Part shown: in pieces, positions 38,152 through 38,709 of the stretch
Layout of the letters: each line of letters begins with the position of its first letter
Numbering within the stretch: the stretch's first letter is position 1
Assembly: GCA_019694255.1 (NCBI GenBank)
Contig: JAIBCI010000032.1
Location: 1-38,709, forward strand
Length of the DNA: 38,709 nucleotides
Origin: Saprospiraceae bacterium
Lineage (GTDB): Bacteria; Bacteroidota; Bacteroidia; Chitinophagales; Saprospiraceae
Direction of reading: 5' to 3'
Translations under genes and position numbers: made by a program
Notes under the pieces: generated by a model
Seen by the model: the letters and a program-made list of their open reading frames with translations, nothing else
Told to the model about the DNA's origin: nothing
The model's database searches: none

Positions 38152-38538
38152 TTAGACCAGCACCCGATCCGGTGGTTGATAAATCTCACATTGCATACCC
38201 GGGTAAAGATCACATCGGTTGACCATGAATCGCAGGCGCTGAAAGATTACAAAAGTATAAGACGCGAGATCACCAGCATTTTCATAAGTATACAACAATT
38301 GTTCAGTCAGCGGCTGATGCCTTGCGCCATGGCCATTTTCATTACGGTCCTGCTTGGTTAATTCCTTTCGAAGGTGACATTTCCCATGGCAACAGTTAAG
38401 TGGTTTGCTTCGCTGCTCACATAAAGTTGAACTGATGAATTTGCGCTGGATGATAAATCCAAGTACAATGAAGGTTTTTGTCGCAGGCTGAAGGACCAGC
38501 AAAACGCACAGAATCATAGCAATAAATTGCCTGAACAT
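38152..38538 (-). CDS. Small membrane protein with CCHGKCHL motif
   Basis: A protein of 128 residues from the ATG at 38538; the frame also opens at 38577 but the shorter start leaves a cleaner signal-like helix. The N-terminus (FIAMILCVLLVLQP, then FIVLGFII) is hydrophobic, followed by Cys40 and the cluster CCHGKCHLRKEL (49-60). Small proteins with an NGKCHL or HGKCHL motif after one helix occur widely in Bacteroidota beside metal-transport or respiratory genes; their function is not established. With the adjacent Cys/His-rich barrel protein, a metal-related role is plausible. Confidence 0.65.
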   Translation of the reverse strand: MFRQFIAMILCVLLVLQPATKTFIVLGFIIQRKFISSTLCEQRSKPLNCCHGKCHLRKELTKQDRNENGHGARHQPLTEQLLYTYENAGDLASYTFVIFQRLRFMVNRCDLYPGMQCEIYQPPDRVLV

Positions 38539-38543
38539 ATTCA

Positions 38544-38551
38544 CAAAGTTA
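38544..38551 (-). promoter_or_regulatory. Possible promoter of the Cys-rich pair
   Basis: On the minus strand TAACTTTG at 38551-38544 matches the -7 consensus TAnnTTTG, and TTTG lies at 38578-38575, 23 nt further upstream, slightly more than the usual 19-21. The box sits only 5 nt before the ATG at 38538, so transcription would start at or just inside the gene (leaderless), or translation starts at a later Met. Confidence 0.35.
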
Positions 38552-38648
38552 AGGAAATATTTTATAATTAAAGACAAAATAATATTACTGAATTAGGCCT
38601 GTAAAATACGTAATAAATGCTTAACTTAGAGCAAATTATAAACAAGAA

Positions 38649-38709
38649 ATGGAAAAAAAGTTTGATAGTTTGAGCATTTTTGAATTCCAAAAGTTATTTC
38701 CTGATGAAG
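38649..38709 (+). CDS. Start of a probable IS1595-type transposase (cut by window end)
   Basis: The ATG at 38649 opens a frame reading MEKKFDSLSIFEFQKLFPDE up to the last base. The pattern FxEFQKxFPDE at the N-terminus is typical of IS1595-family transposases, which continue with a zinc-ribbon (CxxC) domain. Only 20 residues are visible. A terminal inverted repeat might lie in 38590-38640 (for example from GGCCTGTAAAATACG at 38597), but the other end is not in the window, so this cannot be tested here. Confidence 0.5.
   Translation, partial: MEKKFDSLSIFEFQKLFPDE

Overview
The window looks like chromosomal DNA of a Bacteroidota bacterium, most likely a free-living member near Saprospiraceae (the family placement is inference). 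Supporting signs are two proteins with type IX secretion (T9SS) C-terminal sorting domains, HYR-type adhesin repeats, a TonB-dependent receptor with a carboxypeptidase-regulatory-like N-domain, many lipoboxes, weak or absent Shine-Dalgarno sequences, and a few matches to the Bacteroidota -7 promoter box TAnnTTTG. No rRNA, tRNA, CRISPR array or prophage was seen.

Layout. (1) 1-10058 (+): the 3' part of a giant secreted repeat protein. It has 30 complete head-to-tail copies of an 83-residue, six-cysteine repeat (exactly 249 bp on average), then HYR-like domains, an inserted beta-sandwich, a thrombospondin type 3 segment and a T9SS sorting domain. A strong terminator follows. (2) 10499-13276 (-): SixA-like phosphatase, a long di-heme cytochrome c peroxidase lipoprotein and a small mono-heme lipoprotein, probably one operon. 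(3) 13345-27651 (+): thirteen tightly packed or overlapping genes: SWIM zinc-finger protein, degenerate GH13 lipoprotein, RlmH, rhomboid protease, thioredoxin-fold lipoprotein, SDR oxidoreductase, UbiD decarboxylase, RsmF-like rRNA methyltransferase, M28 peptidase with T9SS tail, FolK, deoxynucleoside kinase, SppA and a GNAT acetyltransferase. (4) 27652-28809: an AT-rich islet with a SAM-dependent methyltransferase gene split into two frames by a (GA)18 microsatellite. (5) 28810-34008 (-): a small unknown protein, a double helix-hairpin-helix membrane protein, CoaD, Rpe and a TonB-dependent receptor. (6) 34188-37113 (+): ComEC and a ComEA-like helix-hairpin-helix protein, a DNA-uptake pair. 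(7) 37132-38538 (-): two Cys/His-rich envelope proteins that may deal with metal. (8) 38649-end (+): the first codons of what looks like an IS1595-type transposase.

Most notable are: the methyltransferase gene, whose two halves rejoin in frame if one GA unit is added or if the whole 37-nt tract is removed, and whose tract is framed by a perfect 10-bp inverted repeat (a candidate phase-variable switch, or an assembly error at a microsatellite); the cysteine-rich repeat array, which has kept an exact 249-bp register over 30 units and shows 7-unit and 8-unit higher-order duplications; and a GH13-like lipoprotein that appears to have lost its catalytic residues.
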